Part shown: piece by piece, positions 27,417 through 36,800 of the stretch
Position numbering within the stretch: the first letter of the stretch is position 1
How the letters are laid out: each line of letters starts with the position of its first letter
Source of the DNA: Methanobacterium sp.
Lineage (GTDB): Archaea; Methanobacteriota; Methanobacteria; Methanobacteriales; Methanobacteriaceae
Assembly (NCBI RefSeq): GCF_038562635.1
Contig: NZ_JBCFBO010000001.1
Span: forward strand, 1,007,869 to 1,071,868
Direction: 5' to 3'
DNA: 64,000 nt
Notes under the pieces: generated by a model
What the model was told of the DNA's origin: nothing
Database searches by the model: none
What the model saw: the letters and a program-made list of their open reading frames with translations, nothing else
Translations under genes and position numbers: made by a program

Positions 27417-27830
27417 AACGCTAATGCCCAGAAGGTTGTGCAAATAATATTGTTTCATTTTCATGTGACTGCTGATTAATTAAATTGCATTTTTTAAGAT
27501 GAATCCCATGTAATCAATTAAAATTACAATTTAACATAAGTATAACTCATACACAGGATCATGGACATGTAAAAATCTCTCAAAAAACCGACGGTTTTTT
27601 GGAGCGCAAAACCTTTGGGTTTTGCAAGCCGCCGAAAATTCGAAGAATTTTCTGGGTATCGAAAATTCAAGGAATTTTTGAACACCGCCGGAAAATCTAC
27701 GATTTCCGGGCAGCAAAATTCTATGAATTTTGCAAGCTGTCAAAATCTTTGATTTTGACGCGACAAATACGAAGTATTTGTAAGCTGCGATTTTTACGGT
27801 CACAAAATCAAAGATTTTGTGAACATGAGC
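27417..27830. repeat. Palindrome cluster C within the scaffold shared with cluster B
   Basis: Opens with AACGCTAATG...AAGGTTGTGCAAATAAT (27417-27448) and closes with TTTTTACGGTCACAAAATC (about 27791-27809) and GAACATGAGC, as in cluster B and in the same orientation. Palindromes run from 27581 to 27821: CAAAAAACCG/CGGTTTTTTG, GCAAAACC/GGTTTTGC, GAAAATTC/GAATTTTC, GCAAAATTC/GAATTTTGC, CAAAATC/GATTTTG, CAAATAC/GTATTTG, CACAAAATC/GATTTTGTG. The block lies between GTAAAAATCT and CGATTTTTAC, the two arms of a palindrome left whole in B. Confidence 0.88.
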
Positions 27831-28164
27831 GTTTTCAAATGCTTTTACACCAGTCATAATTATGTTTTATATAACAAAAAATAGGGACTACTCAATTGAT
27901 TTAGTACTCCATGCCTGGTTTTATGGTCAATAAAAGGCCATATTACATGGCAGTAAAATAGTATGAAGTTATACGCAAAAATGCACTTAAACAAAAGTGT
28001 TACGGCTTTATATATAAAGTAAACTTAATAGCAATTATTAAAAGGAAAAATATTCATGTTTTTCATGCTTATTTTTAATATTTTCATAATTTTAATAAAT
28101 TATGATTGATTACTGGTTGAAATAGGCTAAAATTTGGATAATTTTAATTAATGGAGGTTATTAA
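27822..28164. other. non-coding stretch upstream of the first symporter
   Basis: After the scaffold end there is no gene. It holds the probable symporter promoter and an AT-rich leader with a 16-codon hydrophobic frame (ATG at 28056) that I regard as chance. Confidence 0.45.
28008..28018 (+). promoter_or_regulatory. TATA box of the first symporter gene
   Basis: TTTATATATAA is a near-consensus archaeal TATA box about 150 bases before the GTG start, predicting transcription from about 28043 and a leader of some 120 bases. Confidence 0.5.
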
Positions 28165-29763
28165 GTGGATTTATTTGCATTAATTGTTGTAGCACTGGTT
28201 TATCTCCTCATAATAGGATATGTAGGTTACATAGCCTGGAAGCGAACCAAAAGTGCCGATGATTATATGGTTGCAGGAAGAGAAACTCACCCATACATCA
28301 TGGCCCTCAGTTATGGTGCAACGTTTATCAGTACTGCAGCAATTGTAGGATTTGGTGGTGTAGCCGCCAATTATGGTATGGGAATTTTATGGCTTGTATT
28401 TTTAAACATCATTATAGGAATTTTTATAGCGTTTGTATTCTTTGGAAAACGTACCCGAAAAATGGGACATAACTTAAATGCCCTCACATTTCCAGAATTC
28501 CTTTCGCGCCGTTTCGATAGTAAATTTATTCAGTACTTCTCAGGAGCTGTAATATTTGTAGGAATGCCATTATACGCATCAGCAGTTTTAATTGGTATGG
28601 CAAGATTTGTTCAAACGACTCTCCAAATTGATTATAACATAGCTTTAGTTGTAATGGCCCTTATTGTGGCAGTATATGTTATATTTGGAGGTATAAGGGG
28701 AGTAATGTATACTGATGCCCTTCAAGGAACAATCATGTTCTTTGGAATGCTTATTCTACTAATTACTATTTACTGGCTTACAGGAGGCGTTACCGCAGGT
28801 AACCAGGCCCTCACAAATCTAGTCAATGTGGTACCAGCCAGCGCCACGGCAAATGCTACAGCCACTGGATTTACAGGATGGACTTCCATGCCTGCATTAG
28901 GCAGTCCATTCTGGTGGACTCTGATTTCAAGCCTTATTTTAGGTGTTGGTATAGGTGTTTTATCACAACCACAACTTGCAGTAAGGTTCATGACAGTTAA
29001 ATCCAACAAAGAACTGAACAGAGCGGTAGCGATAGGTGGTCTCTTCATATTCATGACCACATTTGCAGCTTACATCGTAGGGTCTCTCTCCAATGTTTAT
29101 TTCTTCCAGCATACAGGAATGACCGCAGTTCAAGCTGCAGGGGGCAACCTTGATTCAGTCATACCTACATTCATCAGCGCTGCCATGCCTTTATGGTTTG
29201 CATATGTTTTTATGATTGTTCTGCTTTCAGCAGCCATGTCTACACTTTCTGCCCAATTCCACGTGCAGGGTACTGCTCTTGGAAGGGATATATATGAAAC
29301 TATATCCAATAAGAAAAAAGGATCTTCAGTAAATGTAGCACGTATAGGTATCCTAATAGCAGTTATAATAGCAGTAATTCTTGGATTTATCCTTCCTGGA
29401 AGCATAGTTGCTGTAGGAACATCAATATGGTTTGGTATAACCGCTGCAGCATTCCTTTCAATATACACGGCTGCTATATACTGGAAGAAAGCTACAAAAG
29501 CAGGAGTTATTGCAGGACTTGTATTTGGAACTTTTGCCAGTTTCTTCTGGCTAGTATTCCAGTACAAAAAATCAGCAGAGGCACTTGGTATTTGCAAGGT
29601 ACTTACAGGTAATACAGTTCTTATAACTGCAAGTCCATGGCCTACTATAGACCCTATTGTCATAGGTCTTCCAGTAGCAGCAATTGTAACTATCATAGTG
29701 TGTTTAATTACCAAACCTCCAAGTAAAGAACACGTAGACAAGTGCTTTAACGGAATAAAATAA
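28165..29763 (+). CDS. sodium:solute symporter family protein, copy 1
   Basis: 532 residues, GTG start after GGAGG. Thirteen or so membrane helices of the SSS/SLC5 family: the N-terminal cytosolic turn YIAWKRTKSADDYMVAGR, GATFISTAAIVGFGG, KRTRKMGHNLNALTFPEFLSRRFD, the GGIRGVMYTDALQG motif of the sodium-binding region, and SAAMSTLSAQFHVQGTALGRD. It couples sodium entry to uptake of a small organic solute such as acetate, proline or pantothenate; which one is not visible. A close paralogue lies at 39542. Unlike that copy it has no small accessory gene before it. Confidence 0.88.
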   Translation: MDLFALIVVALVYLLIIGYVGYIAWKRTKSADDYMVAGRETHPYIMALSYGATFISTAAIVGFGGVAANYGMGILWLVFLNIIIGIFIAFVFFGKRTRKMGHNLNALTFPEFLSRRFDSKFIQYFSGAVIFVGMPLYASAVLIGMARFVQTTLQIDYNIALVVMALIVAVYVIFGGIRGVMYTDALQGTIMFFGMLILLITIYWLTGGVTAGNQALTNLVNVVPASATANATATGFTGWTSMPALGSPFWWTLISSLILGVGIGVLSQPQLAVRFMTVKSNKELNRAVAIGGLFIFMTTFAAYIVGSLSNVYFFQHTGMTAVQAAGGNLDSVIPTFISAAMPLWFAYVFMIVLLSAAMSTLSAQFHVQGTALGRDIYETISNKKKGSSVNVARIGILIAVIIAVILGFILPGSIVAVGTSIWFGITAAAFLSIYTAAIYWKKATKAGVIAGLVFGTFASFFWLVFQYKKSAEALGICKVLTGNTVLITASPWPTIDPIVIGLPVAAIVTIIVCLITKPPSKEHVDKCFNGIK

Positions 29764-29773
29764 ATTTATTTTA

Positions 29774-29806
29774 GGGGATTATCCCCACCTATCTTTTTTA
29801 TTTTTC
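29774..29806 (+). terminator. hairpin plus oligo-T after symporter 1
   Basis: GGGGATTATCCCC (29774-29786) followed by runs of six and five T begins about ten bases after the stop codon. Confidence 0.55.
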
Positions 29807-29876
29807 AATTCAAAATTTTAATAAATATTACACTTCATATCAAAATCAACTAAAATCATTAATTCTGGTTTTTATT

Positions 29877-30740
29877 ATGGATAGAAAAACATTTGATGTC
29901 AAAAAACATGATTTTAAAGAATGGGACTCCCTATTTAATAATCCTCAGCCCATAACAATTAAAAGTTTCATTACAGGATATGTAATATTAAATAAACGAG
30001 GCGCACTGAACCCAGACCATCCAAAAGCAGGAGTTATTGAAAATGAACTTTTAGAGGTTCCAGTACTAGCCCACTGGATCCACCATGAGAAACTGGGCGA
30101 TTATTTAATAGATACAGGTTTAGATAGCTCATATCATGATGATCCACATGGAAATATGAAAGGATTGTTTGCAAAACTATTTATAAAGACCAATTTATTT
30201 GTAGATGAATACAAACAGGCTGAAAATCAAAATATCGGTTACCATATTGAAAAAAATAGAATTAAATTAAAAGGAGTCTTTTTTACCCACATCCACTCTG
30301 ATCACGTTGCCGGAACACGTGAATTGCCTAAAAATATCACATATATTGTCAGTAAAGAAGAAAAATACCATGACTATAAACCGTTCTTCTATGGAGATTA
30401 CCTGAAAGGTGTAAAAACACTTTATGAAATTGATTTTAAAGATGCTGCAGATATGCCCATTCTAGGCAAGTGCATTGATATTTTTGGCGATGGATCTCTG
30501 TGGGCAATATCAACACCAGGACATACTAAAGGCCATACCTCTTTTTTAATTAACGCTTTAAATGGCCCTGTCTTATTAGCTGGAGATGTTTGCTATATTA
30601 AATTAAGTTTAAAAAACGGAATAGCGCCCAGCAGCTATACTGAAGATGTTGAAGTTAATCAAAGATCTTTTGACAAAATAATTGAGTTTAAAAGGGCTTA
30701 TCCCCAAATTAAAATCATTTGTGGGCATGAAATATCCTAA
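29877..30740 (+). CDS. metallo-beta-lactamase-fold hydrolase (lactonase-like)
   Basis: 287 residues. The zinc-binding motif THIHSDHVAG gives H138, H140, D142 and H143; later ligands are in STPGHTKGHTS, LAGDVCYI and the terminal CGHEIS. The layout, including a long N-terminal strand region before the motif, resembles the N-acyl-homoserine-lactonase-like subgroup, though many such archaeal proteins have unknown substrates. The ATG has no clear RBS and may be leaderless. It stands alone between the symporter and a histidine kinase. Confidence 0.75.
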   Translation: MDRKTFDVKKHDFKEWDSLFNNPQPITIKSFITGYVILNKRGALNPDHPKAGVIENELLEVPVLAHWIHHEKLGDYLIDTGLDSSYHDDPHGNMKGLFAKLFIKTNLFVDEYKQAENQNIGYHIEKNRIKLKGVFFTHIHSDHVAGTRELPKNITYIVSKEEKYHDYKPFFYGDYLKGVKTLYEIDFKDAADMPILGKCIDIFGDGSLWAISTPGHTKGHTSFLINALNGPVLLAGDVCYIKLSLKNGIAPSSYTEDVEVNQRSFDKIIEFKRAYPQIKIICGHEIS

Positions 30741-30903
30741 TAGATTTTTAAATAATAATTAAGTTAATATTAGTATTAATAAACTCCATTCTATTTAAAA
30801 AATTTTTCATAACTAAATAACAAAACATAATAATGAGAACAATACAAAATAGTAACTATATCATTATTTAATTTTTTCATCATAAGAAGGTATTACTTAA
30901 ATA

Positions 30904-32949
30904 ATGAATAGGATGAATAAAATGGAATTAAAAAGCCTGTTTTCGCTAAATGAAACGGACTACTTAACCATATTCGAAAATACACAAGAGGAAATACATA
31001 TCCATGAATTAGTACATGATAGGCACAATAAAGTTATAGACTTTGCTTTTAAATATATAAATCCGGCTTCCGCGCTTAACTCGACTGCATCAAAGGAAAA
31101 AATAATTGGCAAACGTGCCAGCGAGATATATAAATCTCCAAGAGCCATAGCAGATTATGTAAAAGCCGCTAATGAAATTATCAGAACTCAGAAAAGTAAA
31201 AAATTCGAAACATACTTCGAATCATTAAACAAACACTTCGCAGTATCTGCATTTTTTTTAAATGGATTATTTGTAACAGTTGGCCGTGATATTAGCGAAC
31301 AAAAAGAAGCTGAAAATCAGATTATGATCCAGGCAGAAATATTATCCGAAGTAAGAGATGCTGTAATTGCAGTTGACGATGCAAACCATATAACCTACTG
31401 GAATAAAGGAGCCGAAGATCTATACGGCTTTAAATCAGAAGAAGTACTGAGTAAAATATTTACCGATGTTGTTAACTACCGCTGGTTAAATGTAGAAGAC
31501 AGAAAAAATGCTCATCAAAGACTTAAAACTATAGGAAAATGGCACGGGGAAAATTTAAGTACCAAAAAGAATGGAGAGGAAATTTATGTTGAATCCTCAA
31601 TTCACGCATTTAAAGACAATAAAGGTAATTATATTGGTACAATTTCTGTAATACATGATCTTACCGAGCCTGTACATATAAAACAAGCACTGGAAAAGAA
31701 CTATAACCGACTTCAAGAAGCCCAGAGAATAGGCCATATTGGTAACTGGGAATGGGATATCCCAAGTAACGTAATAACCCTCTCTGAAGGCATGTACCAA
31801 ATTTATGGGATTAATTCATCTAATTTAGTAAAATATGACACTATTTTGAATATGATCCTTCCAGAAGATCAGGATATTGTTAATTATAACCTTGAAAAAG
31901 CCCTTAGAGAACGTAAACCATTTAAATATGAAATTAGAATACGCCGTCAGGATGAGAATATCAGAATAATCTCATGCCGTGGAGAAGTAGTTACTGACTT
32001 TGCAGGACATCCTCTAAACATTATCTGTGTCGAACAGGATATTACAGAACGTAAAGAAATTGAATATGCTCTTGGCGAAGCAAAAAATGAATTAGAATCA
32101 AAAGTAAAAAGACGGACGCGGGAATTAAAAGAAACTAACGAACGCCTTCAAAGAGAACTTGAAGAACGAAAAATTACAGAAAATAAACTTAAGAAAAGTC
32201 AAAAAAATCTTAAATCACTTATAGAAGAGTTAAAACGTTCTAATGAGGAACTGCAGCAGTTTGCTTATGTATCATCACATGATCTTCAAGAACCTCTCAG
32301 GACTATTACCAGTTTTACCCAGCTAATTGAACGTCGTTATAAGGATAAGTTAGATTCAGATGCTGATGAGTTTATTGAATATATTGTAGATGCCGCAAAA
32401 AGGATGCAAACATTAATTAACGACCTCCTAAACTATTCACGCGTAGCAACAAGAGGAAAAGAGTTTGAACTAACCAATACCGAAGAAATCCTGGAAAACA
32501 CAAAATTCAATCTTTATGCGTCTATAAAAGAAAATAGTGCCCAAATTACCCATGAAAACCTTCCCAAAATGATGGCAGATAAAAGACAGATGATTCAACT
32601 GTTCCAGAATCTAATTGGAAATGCCATTAAATTTAAAAAGCCAGATGAACCTCCTAAAATTCACATCAAAGCTCGTAAAGATAAAAATAGAAATGAAAAT
32701 GTTTTCAGCGTCCATGACAATGGAATTGGAATGGATCCACAGTATGCAGAGCGTATTTTTATAATATTTCAGAGGTTACATACTCAAGATGAATACGAGG
32801 GTACAGGAATCGGACTTGCAGTCTCTAAGAGAATTGTTGAACGTCATGGTGGGCATATCTGGGTTGAGTCTGAACCGGGTGCAGGTTCAACATTTTACTT
32901 CACAATTCCTGAAAGAAGCCTTCAAAAAAGCCAGAATACTAAAAATTAA
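30904..32949 (+). CDS. cytosolic PAS sensor histidine kinase
   Basis: Up to 681 residues, no membrane helix. Three PAS regions: about 15-135, 145-265 (VIAVDDANHITYWNKGAEDLYGF) and 275-390 (PAS_3-like, IGNWEWDIPSN). A coiled coil (390-450), HisKA with YVSSHDLQEPLRTI (phospho-His at about 459) and HATPase_c with NLIGNAIKFK, DNGIGMDPQ and GTGIGLAVSKRIVERHGG follow. No receiver domain is attached and no response regulator is adjacent. The ATG at 30922 has a better RBS (AGGATGA) than 30904, so the first six codons are doubtful. Its kinase core is closely similar to that of the giant kinase at 33840. Confidence 0.88.
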   Translation: MNRMNKMELKSLFSLNETDYLTIFENTQEEIHIHELVHDRHNKVIDFAFKYINPASALNSTASKEKIIGKRASEIYKSPRAIADYVKAANEIIRTQKSKKFETYFESLNKHFAVSAFFLNGLFVTVGRDISEQKEAENQIMIQAEILSEVRDAVIAVDDANHITYWNKGAEDLYGFKSEEVLSKIFTDVVNYRWLNVEDRKNAHQRLKTIGKWHGENLSTKKNGEEIYVESSIHAFKDNKGNYIGTISVIHDLTEPVHIKQALEKNYNRLQEAQRIGHIGNWEWDIPSNVITLSEGMYQIYGINSSNLVKYDTILNMILPEDQDIVNYNLEKALRERKPFKYEIRIRRQDENIRIISCRGEVVTDFAGHPLNIICVEQDITERKEIEYALGEAKNELESKVKRRTRELKETNERLQRELEERKITENKLKKSQKNLKSLIEELKRSNEELQQFAYVSSHDLQEPLRTITSFTQLIERRYKDKLDSDADEFIEYIVDAAKRMQTLINDLLNYSRVATRGKEFELTNTEEILENTKFNLYASIKENSAQITHENLPKMMADKRQMIQLFQNLIGNAIKFKKPDEPPKIHIKARKDKNRNENVFSVHDNGIGMDPQYAERIFIIFQRLHTQDEYEGTGIGLAVSKRIVERHGGHIWVESEPGAGSTFYFTIPERSLQKSQNTKN

Positions 32950-33306
32950 TTACATTACTTTTAATAATTCTTTAATATCCAATTTATCCAGATCTTTAGG
33001 TTCTTTTATGCCATATTTTTCGTATAAATCCCTTAAATCATATCCCGCAATGATTTCATAAAATATTTTGTCTTCTAATTTTTTATTCTGCTTCATCTCT
33101 TCAAGCTCAACAATACATTTTCTAAGTATTTCATCTGCATTTTCAAGTTTATCAAGTTCATTAATTAGATTACTGTCACTTTTAGGCATTTCAACATCCA
33201 TATCCTGATAATAAAACGATTTAAAAGTGTTATTTTGATCTATAACTTTATAAATAATTATAATTTGCTCTTGAAGTTCTTCTACTTCTTTTTCGGTTAG
33301 ATCCAT
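32950..33306 (-). CDS. hypothetical protein
   Basis: 118 residues, acidic, highly helical, probably coiled coil (EKEVEELQEQIIIIYKVI; KLENADEILRKCIVELEEMKQ). RBS GGTGATATC directly precedes the ATG. The stop codon abuts the stop of the convergent histidine kinase. No family recognised. Confidence 0.6.
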   Translation of the reverse strand: MDLTEKEVEELQEQIIIIYKVIDQNNTFKSFYYQDMDVEMPKSDSNLINELDKLENADEILRKCIVELEEMKQNKKLEDKIFYEIIAGYDLRDLYEKYGIKEPKDLDKLDIKELLKVM

Positions 33307-33381
33307 GATATCACCTGAATGTAAATTGAGTCTTTAATAAGTTTATAAATTTAAAGAGTAAATAAATTTCGAGTACAATAG

Positions 33382-33782
33382 TTACTTCTCATTTTCTTCA
33401 ATAACTTTCTGTACCAAAGCAGAATCAACATAGACACGAACTTCAATTATAATTTCATTTTCAAATTTGACTATCCAACAATAAGTGTTATTGAACAGCA
33501 TTCCATTTATGGAAGTAGAGTAAGATTCTAATTCCACAGCAGCTGTATCATTGAACTATAATGCCATTAACCTTTAAAATTACGCCTTCCTTCAATATTT
33601 TATTTAATCGTGCAAAAGTATGTGTGAGAAATGCCTGTTTGCTGTGATACGTTCCAGCCAAAGGATGCGTCCCCATTACCTTCCACAAAACATCATCTGC
33701 CACATGTTCAAAAAAACTTTTCATTCTCGCCATTGTCACTATGATTAAATATATTCTGGACCCGTTTAACTGCAATATGCAT
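33382..33782 (-). pseudogene. SnoaL/NTF2-like protein, two frameshifts
   Basis: A GGAGGTTCAATA ribosome binding site precedes ATG 33782. Frame 1 reads MHIAVKRVQNIFNHSDNGENEKFF and stops at a T7 run (about 33715-33722). A second frame continues with FEHVADDVLWKVMGTHPLAG to GIIVQ and stops near 33550. A third frame continues with NDTAAVELESYSTSINGM, then VRVYVDSALVQKVIEENEK and a stop at 33382. Removing one base at each break gives a 132-residue SnoaL-like (ketosteroid isomerase fold) protein. The 401-bp length equals 399 plus two inserted bases. Confidence 0.75.
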
Positions 33783-33839
33783 TATTGAACCTCCAATACC
33801 TTAAAAATACACCCATATAAACAAATCTAAAACTAAAAT

Positions 33840-36800
33840 TTATTCTGATTCTTCTTTTATTGGTATCGCAAAATAGAATGTTGAACCAACACCCTGTTCA
33901 GACTCTACCCATATCCTTCCACCGTGGCGTTCTACTATTTTTTTTGCAACTGCCAGCCCAATTCCAGTTCCTTTATATTCATCTCTTGTATGCAATCTCT
34001 GGAATAACTCAAAAATCCGTCCTGCATACTGCTGATCCATCCCAATACCATTATCAGAAACTCCTAAAATATATTCATTACTTTCTTCATCTTTTCTAGA
34101 TAAAATATGGATTTTAGGAGGTTCATCTGGCTTTTTAAATTTAATGGCATTTCCAATTAAATTTTGGAAAAGCTGTATAAGCTGTTTCTCATCTGCAGTT
34201 ACAATAGGAAGTTTATCATGAGTAATTTCTGCATTATTTTCATCAATAGTCACCTTAAGGTTAAATAATGCTTTATCAAGAGCATTTTGCACATCTGTTG
34301 GTTTAAATTCTTCACCCCTTGTCTGAACTCTTGAATACTTCAGTAAATCCTTTATCATTGCCTGCATTCTATTTGTTCCATCCACTATAAAATCTATGAA
34401 TTCATCAGCATCTTTATCAATCTGGCCCTTATATCGTCGTGCCAAAAGTTGTGTAAAGCTTGAAATCGTCCTTAACGGCTCCTGAAGGTCATGTGATGCA
34501 ATATAAGCAAACTGCTGTAACTCTTGATTAGAACGTTCTAATTCCCCAATAAGAGTTTCACGTTCTTTTTCTGCATTCTTACGTTCAGTAATGTCTTTAG
34601 TTATAGCTACAAATCCAACTGGATTACCTTCAGCGTCACGGATACTATTTCCCGAAATTTCTACAGGAAAAACTTTCTTACCATCTAAAGTAATAGAATT
34701 AAGTTCTAAAGTTACACTTCTTTGCTCAGATAAAGCTATTTTTGTAGCTTCTATTAATGTTGGTCTGTCTTTTGGATATATCAACTCCAATGCATTTAGC
34801 CCTATTAATTTTTCGCTTGATGATGCAGCGTACATATCCACACTTGCCTGGTTACATGAAATTATATTTAAATTTAAATCAGCAGATATAATAGAATCCG
34901 GAGATGATTTAATAGTGGCATTTAACTTTTCCTCACTTTCTAATAATGCTTTTTCAGCTTTTTTACGCTCAGTTATATCTCTTACAATTGCAGAAATTCC
35001 TGTAATCTCTCCATCAACATTTTTAATAGGTGATAATGTCACCAGAATATCTATCTTAATCCCATTCTTTTTCATCCTTTGAGCTTCATAATGAGCTACT
35101 TTTCTGCCGCTTTTAACTTTTTCTAGAAGTTTAGATGTTCTTTCACGTTCAGAATTAGGAGCTAAATTTAATATGGACTTTCCTACCATTTCCTTGGCAG
35201 AATAACCATATATTTTTTCAGCCCCCTTATTCCAGCTTAATATTATCCCGTTTAAATCTTCGCCGATAATAGCATCATCCGATGAATCAACTATGTCTGC
35301 TAATCTCTTAATTTGCTCTTCAGCATGTTTACGTTCTGTTATATCCTCTGTTACACCGTACATCTTGTCAGGCTTTCCTTCATCATCTAATAAAACACTA
35401 CTTCGAGTATGTATATACCTTATTTCACCATCAGGCCGGTTTATGCGGTGTTCTAAATCATATGGCTTAAAAGTTTTTAATGATTCATTCAATGCTCTTC
35501 GAACCATCATGACATCAGCAGGATAAACTACTTTTATAATCTCTTCAAAAGGTAATTTACTCTCTTTAACTCCATAAATTCGCTGTCCTTCCCCAGACAA
35601 TATAAATTCATCTTTTTTTATATTCCATTCATAAGCACCTATTTTAGAAATATGTGAAGCCTCTTCTAAAATAGTTTCACTCCTTCTAAGTTCTTCTTCA
35701 GCTTTTTTACGCTCAGTAATATCACGAGAAATAGAAAGAACGACATTTTTTCCTTCTAAGTTAAAAAGATGAGTATTAAGTTCAACAGGTATCTTCCTTC
35801 CATCTTTAGCTATCTGAACATTTTCAATTATTGAATATCCTTTTTTAAACATTTCCAATGTCATTTTTAATATAGCAGAAGTGTCTGAATATATATCTAA
35901 AGCATCCATATTTAATAATTCATTTTTACTATATCCTAATCGTTTAGATGCAGTTTCATTTACTTCAATAAATCCATTTATAGTGCCGTCATCATTTACC
36001 TCAGATAAAGTAATCATATCCGTTGCTTGATCAAATAATTCACGGAATTTCTTTTCACTCTCTTTTAAAGCTTCCTCTGCACGTTTACGATCTGTAATGT
36101 CCCTAGAAACAGCTAGAATCATATCTTTTCCTTTGAGCTTGAAGAAATGTGTTGCAATCTCAACAGGTATATTAAAACCATCTTTAGATACAATTATACT
36201 TTCATGTCTTGCATATCCCTTTTTTGACATTTCTGATATTACATCCGATACAGAAACAGAGGATTCAGAAGAGACTATATCAAAAGGTGTCATATTTAAA
36301 AATTCTTCCTTAGTATAGCCCAACATTTTTAACCCAACTTCATTTACTTCAATAAATCTTCCAGGTATATCTCCTTTAATTTCAGATACAGTTATCATAT
36401 CATTTGCATTATTGAAAATTTCACGGAATTTTTCTTCACTCTCTTTTAACGCTTCTTCTGCGCGCTTACGATCTGTAATATTACGGGCCATAGAGAGAGC
36501 TACATCTTTTCCTCTGAGCTTGAAAATATGTACATTAACCTCAACAGGTATTTCTCCCCTGCTTTTAGTAACACTTTTTGCCTCAAATAGAGTAGATCCT
36601 CTTTTTTTAAGTTCTGCCGAGATTTTTGGTATCTGGTCTTTACTATCTGGTGCAAATAAATCTAGAGGAGTCATATTGGAAAATTCTTCTTTACTGTAGC
36701 CCAATATTTTAACTGCGGCTTCATTTACTTCAATAAATTGTCCTGGTATCATATCTTCTTGAACTTCCGATAGCACTATTATGTCTAGAGCTTTATTAAA

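Noticed and set aside
27531..27859. 86- and 108-codon frames within palindrome cluster C
   Set aside because: No RBS, composition dictated by palindromes, no similarity to known proteins.
29130..29741. 203-codon minus-strand frame opposite symporter 1
   Set aside because: Antisense shadow of a transmembrane coding sequence; the real gene is certain on the plus strand.
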